From a bacterium (GTDB lineage: Bacteria; Campylobacterota; Campylobacteria; Campylobacterales; Sulfurimonadaceae), in NCBI GenBank assembly GCA_018822665.1, contig JAHJJX010000027.1, forward strand, positions 434,001 to 498,000: a DNA stretch of 64,000 bases. The letters are read 5' to 3'. Made by a program: the position numbers and the translations under genes. Positions within the stretch are counted from its first letter, which is position 1. Each line of letters starts with the position of its first letter. The notes below the pieces were generated by a model. That model ran no database searches and had not been told where the DNA came from. It worked only from the letters and a program-made list of their open reading frames with translations. Below, piece by piece: positions 44,976 to 56,000 of this stretch.

Positions 44976-46820
44976 ATGCAAACAAAATCAAAACTCCTTC
45001 TTATCGTATCTTTTATGTTGCTTGGTTTGGCCGTGGCAACAATCATTAATGTTTCTCTTAACTTCAGAGAATACAGCATTAACAGCGCTATTGAAAAATC
45101 GAAAATGGCGGCAAACATTGTAAGAGACGGGTTAACTGCCCACATGGTAAATGGGGTTATGGATAAAAGACAATACTTTTTAGACCAGATATCTACAAAC
45201 CGTTCCATTAAATCACTCTGGATTGTACGTTCAGAAAATGTTATACAGCAATACGGAGACGGTTTTCACAGCGAATCTGTCCGAGACGCGATAGATTCGC
45301 AAGTTCTTAAAACAGGAAATGTGCTTCAGCAAATTACCGAAGAAACTGAGAATATTCTTTTAAGAATCACCATCCCTTATAAAGCGGATGTAACATCGGG
45401 AACTTCAAACTGTTTGAATTGTCATGACGTAAAGATGGGAGACACCCTTGGTGCCGTGAGTATGGAGTTTGACATCAGCGCGATGAGAAGCAGCGGATTT
45501 TTCACTATTTTAAAAATCCTTGGAATCAATCTTCTTTTTATAATTGTGGCACTCTTTCTTATAAATTATTATGTTACCCCTTACATGAAACTTTTTACAA
45601 ATTTGCAAACTGGAATAAAAAAAGCATACCGTGGCGATTTTACACATACATTTTCAACTACCGTAAAGGGAGACGGAAAAAGTATCGTTGATCAGATGAA
45701 CACCCTCTTTAGAAAAATGCAAGAAACTTTCGGTGATATAAAATATAATCTCGCAACTTTCATTCCTCAAGGATGCACCTCTTCATCGGACCCTCTGTAT
45801 GAAGCAAAAACAATAATAAGCGAACTTTCCGATATCTATAAATTTAAAAAAACGATAGAGCTTGATTTAACAAAAAATGATGTTTATTCAAGAATTATTG
45901 ATGTTTTAAAATTTAAATACCAGCTGAGCCATTTTGCATTTTACGAAATAAATAATACAACAATGGAGAGAAAATTAATCTATATCAGCCATGGTGAAAG
46001 CATTTGTCATGAGTTTATCAATAAAGACTCTTCTCTTTGCAGGGCATACAGAACAAAAACAGATGTAATTTCCACTGAGTTTGTGAATCTCTGTCAAACA
46101 TGCAATGCAAAAGAATTAAAATACATATGCATCCCCTTTACAATCAACGATGATGCTTCTTTAGTTTTATCAATCACAACAAACACTGAAGCCGAGTTAA
46201 ATAAAATCAGTATGCAAGCTACAAGCATTAAAAATTATATAGAAGCTGCAAAACCCGTCATAGAAAGTAAATTGCTTATGGACAAGCTACGCGACACATC
46301 TCTAAGAGACGGGATGACCGGGCTTTACAATAGAAGATTTTTAGAAGAGTTTATAGACCAGGTAATGAGTCAGGCAAGCAGGTCAAAAGACACCTATTCC
46401 GTAATGATGCTGGATGTAGATTTCTTCAAAATGGTGAACGATACATACGGGCATGATGTTGGAGATAAAGTGATAGTAGCCTTAGCAGGTGTGATAAAAG
46501 AAAATATTCGCGAATCAGATTTGGCAATACGCTACGGCGGCGAAGAGTTTGTTTTAATGTTGCATAATGCGAATGATGAGGGAAGTTTAAAAGTAGCACA
46601 AAAAATCCATTCCGGTTTTGGCAATCTCATCTTTGATGTAGGAGTCGGCGAAACAATGCAAAAAACCATCAGTATTGGTATAGCTAAATTTCCTAGTGAT
46701 GGAGACAGCATTTGGAAATGTATCAAGTATGCAGATACAGCTTTATACAGTGCTAAAAATACGGGAAGAAATAAGATAGTTGAATTTAAGGCAGAGATGT
46801 TTAGCGGCGAAGAGTTTTAA
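44976..46820 (+). CDS. Diguanylate cyclase with periplasmic CxxCH (heme-type) sensor
   Basis: A 614-residue membrane signalling protein. TM1 is about residues 7-27 and TM2 about 174-199. The periplasmic part between them carries a single c-type heme site, C146-L-N-C149-H150 (SNCLNCHDVKMGDTLG). A HAMP-like linker and a ~200-residue cytoplasmic region follow, with a Cys-rich patch (FVNLCQTCNAKELKYICIPF), and the GGDEF domain has RYGGEEF, the active GGEEF form. It probably makes cyclic-di-GMP in response to redox state, oxygen or nitric oxide sensed by the heme. Confidence 0.9.
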   Translation: MQTKSKLLLIVSFMLLGLAVATIINVSLNFREYSINSAIEKSKMAANIVRDGLTAHMVNGVMDKRQYFLDQISTNRSIKSLWIVRSENVIQQYGDGFHSESVRDAIDSQVLKTGNVLQQITEETENILLRITIPYKADVTSGTSNCLNCHDVKMGDTLGAVSMEFDISAMRSSGFFTILKILGINLLFIIVALFLINYYVTPYMKLFTNLQTGIKKAYRGDFTHTFSTTVKGDGKSIVDQMNTLFRKMQETFGDIKYNLATFIPQGCTSSSDPLYEAKTIISELSDIYKFKKTIELDLTKNDVYSRIIDVLKFKYQLSHFAFYEINNTTMERKLIYISHGESICHEFINKDSSLCRAYRTKTDVISTEFVNLCQTCNAKELKYICIPFTINDDASLVLSITTNTEAELNKISMQATSIKNYIEAAKPVIESKLLMDKLRDTSLRDGMTGLYNRRFLEEFIDQVMSQASRSKDTYSVMMLDVDFFKMVNDTYGHDVGDKVIVALAGVIKENIRESDLAIRYGGEEFVLMLHNANDEGSLKVAQKIHSGFGNLIFDVGVGETMQKTISIGIAKFPSDGDSIWKCIKYADTALYSAKNTGRNKIVEFKAEMFSGEEF

Positions 46821-46821
46821 A

Positions 46822-46861
46822 GTTTCGTTCCACATGCCGCGCGCGGCATGTGGAACGAAAC
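46822..46861. terminator. Perfect 40-bp palindrome built from two GGCATGTGG words
   Basis: GTTTCGTTCCACATGCCGCG (46822-46841) is followed directly by its exact reverse complement (46842-46861). It starts two bases after the GGDEF stop and ends 26 bases before the stop of the convergent mrp gene. The folded RNA would be a very stable hairpin, and on both strands the sequence continues with T/A-rich bases, so it would serve as a two-way terminator. Paired uptake words forming terminators are a hallmark of Neisseria and Haemophilus. Confidence 0.85.
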
Positions 46862-46887
46862 GCAGATATTTTTATGCGGGTGTCACC

Positions 46888-48051
46888 TTAGTGACAACCA
46901 CATCCTGAATCACTTTTTTGAGGAGCTTGCTGTTTTGGAGCAGCAGCAGTTGAACAAGCGCTTACACCCGGAGCTGTTGTTGGCTGAACTGCCTGATTGT
47001 CAACTCCGCCGTTTGCGTTAATCTCTTCTATTGTCGCCCAGATAGACTCAGCGGCAGCCATATAGCGTTTTGCACTCTCAGAGTTTGGAGATACAAAAGT
47101 GATAGGTTTTCCTTCATCACCACCTGTTCTGATTGCAGGCTCGATAGGGATTTCGGCAATAATTTTAGTGTTAAATTCATTTGCCATAGGAGTCGAGGTT
47201 CCTTTTCCGAAAATATCGTACTCCACCCCTGTATCGGGAGCAATAAATCCGCTCATATTTTCAATAATACCGGCTATTGGAATATGTAATTTTTTAAACA
47301 TATCCAAAGAACGGCGAGAATCATCTAACGAAACACCTTGTGGAGTTGTCACGGTCAAACCGACCGTAACGGGAACACTTTGAGCCAAAGTAAGCTGTGC
47401 ATCACCGGTTCCAGGAGGCATATCGATAACTAAAACATCAAGCTCAGACCATAAAATGTCTCTTAAGAACTGCTCAATCGCTTTCATAATCATAGCCCCG
47501 CGCCAAATTAAAGACTGCCCCGGCTCCATCAAAGAACCCATAGACATAATCTCAATTCCGTACGCTTTAATCGGAAGAACTTTATTCCCGTTCACTTCTG
47601 GTTTAATATCTGATATTCCCATCATACGAGGAATATTCGGACCATAAATATCCGCATCCAAAAGACCCACTTTTTTTCCCTGAGCGGCAAGCGCGATAGC
47701 AATATTCACCGATGTCGTTGATTTACCGACTCCACCCTTGCCCGAACTTACCATTAAAAAATTTTTCACTTGCGGAGCAATATTTTTTCCGCGAGATGAA
47801 CTCTCTTTTGGCATTTTAGGAGAGCGTACATTTGCGGACACGTTTGCGGCACCTACTGCTTTTAACTCTGCAACTGCATCATCACTTATCTGCTGAGCAA
47901 CCTCCGGAGCACTTGAAGTTATCTCCACATTAAAACTTACATCATTTCCATTTATTACTATATTATTTACAAATCCGAAAGTAACGATATCCTTGGTAAA
48001 ACCCGGATAAAGAACTTTTGAAAGTGCCGATTTTACAATTTCTTCAGTCAT
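46888..48051 (-). CDS. mrp: Mrp/NBP35-family Fe-S cluster carrier ATPase
   Basis: A 387-residue protein. It has a DUF59-type N-terminal domain, then the deviant Walker A SSGKGGVGKST (102-112), LLDADIYGPNIPRM and VIDMPPGTGDAQL. The C-terminal tail is Ala/Gln-rich and ends CGCH, with a lone C earlier (VSACST); the usual central CxxC is not seen, so the tail may carry cluster ligands. It delivers Fe-S clusters to apoproteins. It converges on the GGDEF gene. Confidence 0.92.
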   Translation of the reverse strand: MTEEIVKSALSKVLYPGFTKDIVTFGFVNNIVINGNDVSFNVEITSSAPEVAQQISDDAVAELKAVGAANVSANVRSPKMPKESSSRGKNIAPQVKNFLMVSSGKGGVGKSTTSVNIAIALAAQGKKVGLLDADIYGPNIPRMMGISDIKPEVNGNKVLPIKAYGIEIMSMGSLMEPGQSLIWRGAMIMKAIEQFLRDILWSELDVLVIDMPPGTGDAQLTLAQSVPVTVGLTVTTPQGVSLDDSRRSLDMFKKLHIPIAGIIENMSGFIAPDTGVEYDIFGKGTSTPMANEFNTKIIAEIPIEPAIRTGGDEGKPITFVSPNSESAKRYMAAAESIWATIEEINANGGVDNQAVQPTTAPGVSACSTAAAPKQQAPQKSDSGCGCH

Positions 48052-48142
48052 TATTAGCCTTTATAAATTTTTCATAACTTTATCATAATTAAATAAGACA
48101 AAAATTGTCTCTTATCAATTTTACGTAATTTTAAAGTTAATT

Positions 48143-49531
48143 TCAGCCAGCTTTTCTGGCTTCTTCTGCAATTCTTGCCTCTTCTGCTATTTTTGCAATC
48201 CCTTCGGGATTACTCATAATTTCTTGTGTTATTTTATATGAACAAAATTTAGGTCCGCACATAGAACAAAATTCTGCCTCTTTAAATACATCCTGAGGAA
48301 GTGTTTCATCGTGATATTCTCTCGCTCTTTCACTGTCAAGCGCTAACTCAAATTGTCTCTCCCAGTTAAAAGAGTAACGGGCATCACTCATCTCATCATC
48401 TATATCTCGCGCACCCTTGCGACCTCTTGCGATATCAGCAGCATGTGCAGCAATTTTATAAGCAATAATTCCCTCACGTACATCTGCCGCATTTGGCAAG
48501 CCCAGATGCTCTTTTGGCGTAACATAACAAAGCATACTCGCTCCATGCCATCCGCCTACGGCAGCGCCGATCGCCGAAGATATATGGTCATATCCTGCGG
48601 CGATATCCGTAACTAAGGGACCAAGTATATAAAAAGGCGCTTCATGACAAAGCTCTCTCTGAATCTTCATATTGCGCTCAATTTGGTTTAGAGGAACATG
48701 CCCCGGACCTTCAATCATAACCTGAACATTTTTTTCCCACGCTCTGAGTGTAAGCTCTCCAAGAACCTTAAGCTCACCCAACTGCGCATCATCTGATGCA
48801 TCGTGTAAACATCCTGGGCGAAGCGAATCTCCCAACGACAAGGAAACATCGTATTTGGCACAAATGTCTAAAATATCATCAAAGGCTGTATAAAAAGGAT
48901 TTTCTCTGTGGTAGTGCATCATCCAAGCAGCCATTAACGAACCGCCGCGGCTCACGATACCCATCTTTCTTTTTGCAACTTTTGGCATCGTTGAGAGTAA
49001 AAAACCGGCGTGAATAGTAAAGTAACTCACACCTTGAAGTGCTTGACGCTCAAGCACTTCAAGCATAACTTCTATGCTCAAGTCTTCTATTTTGTTTCCT
49101 ACATCGTGAAGGATTTGATAGATTGGTACGGTGCCTATTGGAATTTTAGAGTTTGCAATAACTGCTTTTCTAATCTCATCCAAATCCCCGCCTGTCGATA
49201 AATCCATAGCAGTATCGGCTTTATAGTGTTGAGAAACTTGAACTTTTTCAATTTCACCCTGAACATCGGATGCGATTGCGGATGAGCCGATGTTTGCATT
49301 GATTTTACATTTAGAAGCGATACCGATTGCCATAGGCTCCAATGATAAATGATTAACATTCGCCGGGATAATTAATCTACCCCGAGCAATCTCACTACGA
49401 ACAAGTTCAGGAGACAAATCTTCTATTTTTGCGACATATTCCATCTCTTGCGTGATAATGCCTTGCTTAGCGTAGTACATCTGTGTTCTAACAGGATGCT
49501 CTTTACGCTCTTCTACCCATGAAGTTCTCAT
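48143..49531 (-). CDS. thiC: Phosphomethylpyrimidine synthase
   Basis: A 462-residue radical SAM enzyme that converts AIR to HMP-P for thiamine. The C-terminal cluster motif is [11 protein letters not shown] (CxxCx4C). Other blocks are [18 protein letters not shown] and [14 protein letters not shown]. It lacks the long N-terminal region of E. coli ThiC, as is normal in this phylum. I see no TPP riboswitch in the 238 bases upstream (49532-49769), which otherwise hold only AT-rich spacer. Confidence 0.97.
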   Translation of the reverse strand: MRTSWVEERKEHPVRTQMYYAKQGIITQEMEYVAKIEDLSPELVRSEIARGRLIIPANVNHLSLEPMAIGIASKCKINANIGSSAIASDVQGEIEKVQVSQHYKADTAMDLSTGGDLDEIRKAVIANSKIPIGTVPIYQILHDVGNKIEDLSIEVMLEVLERQALQGVSYFTIHAGFLLSTMPKVAKRKMGIVSRGGSLMAAWMMHYHRENPFYTAFDDILDICAKYDVSLSLGDSLRPGCLHDASDDAQLGELKVLGELTLRAWEKNVQVMIEGPGHVPLNQIERNMKIQRELCHEAPFYILGPLVTDIAAGYDHISSAIGAAVGGWHGASMLCYVTPKEHLGLPNAADVREGIIAYKIAAHAADIARGRKGARDIDDEMSDARYSFNWERQFELALDSERAREYHDETLPQDVFKEAEFCSMCGPKFCSYKITQEIMSNPEGIAKIAEEARIAEEARKAG

Positions 49532-49769
49532 AGTTTTTCTCCTAAAATTTCAGTATAAATTAAAACTCTTTTGTACTTATACACATATTTTTAAAATATA
49601 TTAAGTGTTGGAAATATAATCAAAAAAAGTTAAAGTTTTATTAAGTCAAATAATTGAGTTATCATTTTAGCCAATTAAGTTGAAATTATATAAACTATTT
49701 TATCCCTTCAAGATAAAAAAAAGCTTTGTCTATGTATAATTTCGTAACACTTTAGCGAGAGGGGTTTGT

Positions 49770-50891
49770 TTGTCAAATTTAACACTTGTTTTGCTTGCCG
49801 CCGGGAGTTCTACCCGTTTTGGCCTCCATGTTAAAAAACAGTGGCTCAGAATAGAGCACAAGCCTTTATGGCAGTTTGTAGCCGACAGACTGGCACAAAC
49901 GGAACTTTTTAACAAAATTATTGTTACATCTTCGAGTGATGATATAGAATTTATGAAAAATTATTCCTCTTACACTTTCGTAGAGGGGGGAAGCACCAGA
50001 CAAGCATCTTTGAAAAATGCACTCCATGAAGTTTCCACCGAATATGTTTTAGTCAGCGATATCGCAAGAGCCTGCATCAGTGAAGATTTTTTAAATAAAA
50101 TCATCTCCAAACAAGGCAATAGCGACTGTATAGTTCCTTTTTTAAATGTGAACGATACCATCGTATATGAAAATACGACTATTGACAGAGACAAAGTAAA
50201 AAGAATTCAAACACCTCAGCTCTCACGAACCTCTATTTTGAAACATGCTTTAAATTCGCACGAAGAGTTTACGGATGAAAGCAGTGCGATTGTCGCCTAC
50301 GGAGGCACCAGAGAGTTTACTAGGGGCGAAGAAGACGCACATAAAATCACTTACATAAAAGATTTAAACAATCTGCCCTGCTTGGCCCCTCCCTCTTCCG
50401 ATATACTCAGCGGAACAGGATTTGATGTTCATGCTTTTGATGACAAAGGGGAGATGTTTCTTGGGGGAGTTAAAATAAATTCCGACTTTGGCTTTAAAGC
50501 GCACAGTGACGGGGATGTTGCGATTCATGCACTTATTGATGCCCTCCTTGGCGCTGCGGGGATGGGAGACATTGGGATGATGTTTCCGGACAATGACAAT
50601 CAGTACAAAGGGATAGACTCAAAAACACTGCTTGAAAGAGTAGTGCTAAAGCTAAACAACTTTGGTTTTGTGATTATTAATATAGACATAACCATCGCTG
50701 CACAAACACCAAGAATAGGAAATTACAAATTACAAATGAGAAAAAAGCTTGCTAAAATTTTAGGCTGTGAAAGTTCAAGAGTAAACATAAAAGCAACAAC
50801 CACGGAAAGACTTGGTTTTATCGGCCGAAGCGAGGGAGTTGGAGTGATTGCAAATGCAAATTTAAAATATTTTGATTGGACAAAAATTTGA
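49770..50891 (+). CDS. ispDF: Bifunctional IspD-IspF isoprenoid enzyme
   Basis: A 373-residue fusion with TTG start 49770 (GAGAGGGG upstream). Residues 1-205 are IspD (LLAAGSSTRFG nucleotide-binding motif; TPQLSR), and from ~215 IspF (GTGFDVHAF with the metal-binding D-x-H, HSDGDVAIHALIDALLGAAG). The two catalyse the third and fifth steps of the MEP pathway. The fusion is common in Campylobacterota. A TATAAT box lies at 49735-49740. The last bases overlap the next gene. Confidence 0.95.
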   Translation: MSNLTLVLLAAGSSTRFGLHVKKQWLRIEHKPLWQFVADRLAQTELFNKIIVTSSSDDIEFMKNYSSYTFVEGGSTRQASLKNALHEVSTEYVLVSDIARACISEDFLNKIISKQGNSDCIVPFLNVNDTIVYENTTIDRDKVKRIQTPQLSRTSILKHALNSHEEFTDESSAIVAYGGTREFTRGEEDAHKITYIKDLNNLPCLAPPSSDILSGTGFDVHAFDDKGEMFLGGVKINSDFGFKAHSDGDVAIHALIDALLGAAGMGDIGMMFPDNDNQYKGIDSKTLLERVVLKLNNFGFVIINIDITIAAQTPRIGNYKLQMRKKLAKILGCESSRVNIKATTTERLGFIGRSEGVGVIANANLKYFDWTKI

Positions 50892-51775
50892 AAATACTAA
50901 TTATAGAAAATGAAGTTTATTTAGCACAAAGTATAGCTACAAAACTGGGCGAATTAGGGCATGTTTGTGAGATGTGTACATCAACGAGAGATGCGATAAA
51001 AAGCACGAACTATGATGTGGTTTTATTATCTACAAATATCAATGGGCAGGATTTTATTCCCGTCATCGAAACATTTAAAAAGTCCATTGTCTTACTTATG
51101 GTTTCTTACATCAGTAACGATACTGTTTCAAAACCACTGAGTGCAGGTGCGAAAGATTATATTTTGAAACCTTTTATGATAGAAGAGCTTATTAGAAAAA
51201 TAGATCATTATCAAGATTATGAAAAACTCAAAAAAAGAAACGAAGCATACGAGAAGTATTTAACTCATAATTTTTCGACTATTGCACATGAGCATGAACA
51301 TCTCAATGTAGAACTTCCTGTTTTCATCTCATCGAGCTTTCAAAAGTATTCGGACGCTTTTGCTTTTAAACATGCAAATAAGAGAAATCTGCCGATACAC
51401 TTTGTGACGTTAACCGACGCAAAAGCGATGAGCGAAATCAACTCTTTTACTCAAAATGCTATCATTTACATTATAGATTTTCACACTCTTAAAAAAAGTG
51501 ACAGAAAGGCTTTTTGTGAACTTATCGCAGATAAACAGGCGATTGTGGCGAGTACGGACAAAATAGACGATATAAAATATAAGGTAATAGAAATTAAAAG
51601 CGATAATAACATTTTCGAGCAGGGTGATATTTTGCCGATTGAAGATTATGTAAAATTTATAGTTTTAAATTATCAAGCTAAATTTCCGGACACCGAATTA
51701 TCTAAAAAATTAGGAATATCTCGTAAAAGTTTATGGGAAAAACGAAAAAAATATGACATCATCAAGAAAAAATAA
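50888..51775 (+). CDS. Response-regulator-like protein with degenerate receiver and Fis-type HTH
   Basis: About 295 residues. I favour TTG 50888 (TTGA overlap with the ispDF stop; MKILIIENEV) over TTG 50876. The receiver-like domain keeps the Lys (DYILKPF) but the phospho-acceptor Asp is replaced by Ser48 (DVVLLSTNI) and the acidic pair is E-N. The C-terminus is a Fis-like helix-turn-helix (LSKKLGISRKSLWEKRKKY). It is therefore probably a phosphorylation-independent DNA-binding regulator. It overlaps sat by 23 bases and may control sulfur or isoprenoid genes. Confidence 0.8.
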   Translation: MKILIIENEVYLAQSIATKLGELGHVCEMCTSTRDAIKSTNYDVVLLSTNINGQDFIPVIETFKKSIVLLMVSYISNDTVSKPLSAGAKDYILKPFMIEELIRKIDHYQDYEKLKKRNEAYEKYLTHNFSTIAHEHEHLNVELPVFISSSFQKYSDAFAFKHANKRNLPIHFVTLTDAKAMSEINSFTQNAIIYIIDFHTLKKSDRKAFCELIADKQAIVASTDKIDDIKYKVIEIKSDNNIFEQGDILPIEDYVKFIVLNYQAKFPDTELSKKLGISRKSLWEKRKKYDIIKKK

Positions 51776-52943
51776 AACCCTTTATATAGATAAGGAAGCC
51801 GCTTCGGCTTTGGAGTTGGTGAAGAATGGTCTTTTGTATCCCGTCACAGGATTGATGGGAAAACAAGAGAGTGAAAATGTTTTAAAGACGGGTCTTATTA
51901 ATGGGCAAACCTTTCCTTTTCCGTTTATTTTGGCTCCATCGGGACAAAAAAATCAAGAACTTATCGAGTCTCTGGAAAAAGGGGAAGAGATTACCATCAT
52001 TTGCGAGGGGGAAGAATATGCTACCCTTATCGTAGATGAAACCTTTCAGATTGACCCTAGCGAGAGAACAAAACACATTTACGGTACCGATGATTTAACA
52101 CATCCTGGAGTATTGGCTACAAGAAAAAGGCTTGGGTCATGGGCACTCAGCGGTGAATATAACTTTATCAACAGCAAACCCAATAAAAACAAACAAACAA
52201 TTGATGAAGCAAAAAATATAATAGGTGCAAATCATACCACCTCTTTGGTCATGGCGGCAAACCCTTTACATAGGGCGCATGAGCGTCTTATTAGACAAAC
52301 TTTGGATACGACGGATTTGCTGGTTATTTTTTTATTAAAGCCCTATGCAAACACAAACCTGAGTTTTGAAATTAGAAAAGAGGCCCTAGAGTTTTTTGTC
52401 AATAATTACCTTCCAAAAAACAGGGTAGTGATAGTGCCGCTTGAAAACAGCTATATTTTTGCAGGTTACAATGAAATCATTATTGATGCGATTGTTGCAA
52501 GAAATTATGGCTGCGACAGACTCACGGTAGGAAGAAATCACGCAGGATTGGGAATGTTTTATGATTGTAATTCAAATAAATCAATTATAGACAGAGTCAT
52601 AGGTATTGACATAGAGATGCAAATAGCAAGCGAATATGTTTACTGTGACAAATGCACCACGCTTGTAAGCAAAAACACCTGTCCGCATGGACAGCATCAT
52701 CAAATCTCATACCACGCAGACTCGATTTTGGAACTCTTACAATTAGGAATTTTACCGCCTGCTGTTTTAATGAGAAAAGAAATTTCATCTTTTGTTTTAT
52801 CAAAACTGCTTCCAAACAGATTTAGAAATTTGGGGAAAATCTATTATGACCTCTTACCTGTTGAAGGGCTTTTAGAAGAGCACACAGAAAAAGATTTTTA
52901 TTTAGAATTAATGAAACTCTATCAAACAACATCACTGACATAG
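51753..52943 (+). CDS. sat: ATP sulfurylase (sulfate adenylyltransferase)
   Basis: A 396-residue enzyme of the homo-oligomeric Sat type. The HxxH-like nucleotide site is AANPLHRAHERL; other blocks are LLKPYANTNLS and the VGRNHAGLG signature. A Cys-rich zinc-type site (YCDKCTTLVSKNTCPHGQHH) follows. It catalyses APS formation from sulfate, or the reverse in sulfur oxidation; direction cannot be told here. Its gene starts inside the regulator gene. Confidence 0.93.
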   Translation: MTSSRKNKTLYIDKEAASALELVKNGLLYPVTGLMGKQESENVLKTGLINGQTFPFPFILAPSGQKNQELIESLEKGEEITIICEGEEYATLIVDETFQIDPSERTKHIYGTDDLTHPGVLATRKRLGSWALSGEYNFINSKPNKNKQTIDEAKNIIGANHTTSLVMAANPLHRAHERLIRQTLDTTDLLVIFLLKPYANTNLSFEIRKEALEFFVNNYLPKNRVVIVPLENSYIFAGYNEIIIDAIVARNYGCDRLTVGRNHAGLGMFYDCNSNKSIIDRVIGIDIEMQIASEYVYCDKCTTLVSKNTCPHGQHHQISYHADSILELLQLGILPPAVLMRKEISSFVLSKLLPNRFRNLGKIYYDLLPVEGLLEEHTEKDFYLELMKLYQTTSLT

Positions 52944-52963
52944 GGTTAATTATGCCAAATCCA

Positions 52964-53000
52964 ACTAGTTACTTCTGCAGAGAGTTGCTTTGTAACTAGT
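52964..53000. terminator. Inverted repeat between convergent sat and res genes
   Basis: ACTAGTTAC (52964-52972) and GTAACTAGT (52992-53000) form a perfect 9-bp stem with a 19-base loop. It stands between the ends of sat (52943) and the type III res gene (53004), so it probably ends transcription from both sides, though it lacks a GC-rich stem. Confidence 0.45.
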
Positions 53001-53003
53001 AAA

Positions 53004-56000
53004 TCATCTTAAAACTTTATCCATCAACTCCCCGTAATCTTTCACACAATCATAAGTGATACTCGCATCATTTAAACACTCAAAATATTTTTTAGCATAT
53101 TGGATTTTTAAATCTTCACTGCCTTTGAGTTGCAAGGCATCGCAATTTCCCTTTGTCTCCGCCACAAAATAGATATTTTTTTTATCCGCTCTCTCAAAAA
53201 CAACCGCCCAATCAGGGTTGTAATTTCCCATCGGTGTGGGTATTTTAAAATCATTTGGCAGTTTTGCATACACAACGATTTGCCCGCTATCCATGTTTCT
53301 TGCAAAATCTCTCTCCACTCCAGAATCTGATTTGAGATAATCATAAATATGTTTTTTAACCTCTATGGTATCCGTTGCAAGGTTACATTTAAAATGCGGT
53401 ATCGTAAAAATATCCGTCTCATACACTGCATCTGACTTGAAATATTTTATGCCGCTTACCAACATTTTTGCTTTTTGCATATTAATGATTTTGGTAATTT
53501 TTATGATGAAATCTTCAGGATTTGTCTTAAACATAGCAAACTTATTTTCTCTTATTTCGCTCAAAATTGCGACAATTGTTTTTCTGGTAAGTTGCGTATT
53601 TTTGACTACTTCGCCGACCAAATCATACTTTGTCGCTCCAAGCTCATAACTCACCGACTCATAACTGTTTTGCACCTCTTGCATCATGCTTTTTTCTTTT
53701 GCCAAATCATCCACTTTGAGACTCTCTTTTTGAGAAGAAGAGGCGATATGCACTTTTACTTTTGTCACTTCAAGTGTCTGATGTATGGCTTCTACACTGC
53801 TTTTTATAAGTTCATCGCTTGCAACATTGATTTTATAAGTCGCTTGTGCATTTATCTTTTTCCAAAGCTCTTGAAACTCTTTTTTGTCAAAATTTTCATT
53901 TGGTTTGAGCGTCATTTCGCTGATAGCTTTTTCATTTCCTATCATCCCTTTTACAACCACGCTGCTGCTTGCTTTTTTCACCAGCTCTCCCAGCTCTTTT
54001 TCAAATCCCGCGAACTGAGGCAACACTTCAAAATCATCGTTTTTAAAATCTTGTATAGCTTTATGCGTGATAAACTCATCCTCGCCGATATACCCTTTTT
54101 TCTTCCAATCTTCTACAAGTGCCGCCGCCAAAGTTTTATCAATTTTTAGTTTTTCCCCTTTTTTGTTTGCAAGTGTAATTTTGCTTAAAACTTCTACGGT
54201 TATTTTTGTCTCACGGCTCAAACTCTCCAAAATCTCTTTTTGTAAGGTACTTGCAAACTCTTCGTACGATTCACTTGCAATGACTGTGAGATTATTTACC
54301 TCAAAAAATGCACTCTCCAAAAGACTGACATCTTGCCTTATGCCGTCTTTATCGACACAAATCCTAAGCCCTCGCCCTATCTCTTGTCTTTTGCTATCGC
54401 TAGAGTTTGAGTGTTTGAGTGTACATATTTGAAACACATTGGGGTTGTCCCACCCCTCTTTGAGTGCGGAGTGTGAAAATATAAACCGTGTAGGTTCAGC
54501 AAAAGAGAGCAGTTTTTCTTTCTCTTTCATAATCAAATCATACGCACGCACATCGTTTGAAATCTCACTCTCTTTTGTAAGCGGTCTCCCTTTTTTGTCG
54601 ATAGAAAAGTAGCCTTTATGAATGGAATCTACAGAAAAACTATCTACATACTGAAAATATTTTTCATCAAAAAGTGTTCGCTCCTCTTCCAAAACTTTCG
54701 CGTACTCCTCTTCAAAAATCTCTTCATATTCCCCTTTTATAAGCGTTTTGTTTTCATCATATACTCTATATTTAGCGACCTCATCGATAAAAAAGAGGCT
54801 CAAAACTTTGATATTTTTTTGAAATAGCTCTTTCTCTTTTTTGATATGGCTTCGCACTGTTTCTCTTATTTGAATGCGTCTAAGATGTTTTTCGCCAACC
54901 GAACCGTTCACTTCGCCCGTTTGAAGTTTGACACCATTCAAAAATCGTATGCTATTTTCAAAGCCGTTTATCTGTGCCACTACAAAATTATCGCTATACT
55001 CACTCAGTTCGTTTGAGAGTTTAAAAAGATTATCCCCCTCATGGACACGAACTATTTTTTTTGAAATGCTCTCTTTAAGTTTCACATCTATTTCAAGCAC
55101 GGCATGTGGATTTTTCTCTTTACTCAAAACAATGGTATCAAAATAGACATATCCACCCGTTGCACTCTCACCTTTGACATCTATGGCTTTTACGGAGATT
55201 TTTTTGACCAGTTTTTGGTTATATGCGTCAATGGCATCCAGTCTATAAATCTTATGAAAATCCTCTTTGTGTGTTGCGCTGTATCGCAGAGTAAAGAGGG
55301 GCTTAAACTCTTGTAGTTTGCTCTGGGCCGTTTTCCCCAGTCTTTGGGGTTCATCTATAAGAAGGATGGGTTTTGTACCGCTTATGACTTCTATGGGGCG
55401 ACGAGACTGCATGCTGTCTTGCTTTTCATAAATCTTTCGACTCTCAGACGAAGCGGTTGCAAATGCTTGAAAGTTCATGATAATAACTTCTATCTCGCTA
55501 CTATTTGCAAAAGTGCTTATATTTGTAAGGTTTGAGCTGTTTTTTGTGTCGTAGATAAAATAACGAATCTTTTTGCCATACTTCAGTTTGAAGTGTTCCG
55601 CCGTAATCTCCAAAGATTTATGCACACCCTCTCTAATGGCGATACTAGGCACGATGATGATAAACTTGCTCCAGCCATAGCGTTTATGAAGCTCAAAAAT
55701 AGTTTTGGTATAAACAAAAGTTTTTCCCGTTCCCGTCTCCATCTCGACACTAAAATTAAGTTTGGCTTTCATATCCACGCTCATTTTTAAGAGTTCATCT
55801 TTTTTTTGCACTTTTTGGATATTTGCCAACATGTCAAGATGTGGTTCAAGCTCTTTATTTGAAAATCTTTTGATGATTTGCTCTTCTTTGATTAAACCCG
55901 TTTCAATGATTTTTCGCTCACTAATATCTTCTCTCACACCTCTGCTTTGCCCCTCAAACAGTTCCACAACTGCCCCAGCCGCATCGCTTTGATATGCTTG

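Noticed and set aside
49532-49769. TPP riboswitch upstream of thiC
   Set aside because: The region is AT-rich spacer with no CUGAGA-type thi box on the thiC strand.
53475-54149. Plus-strand open frame of 224 codons within the second res gene
   Set aside because: Antisense shadow rich in Phe, Cys and His, entirely within a strongly supported gene.
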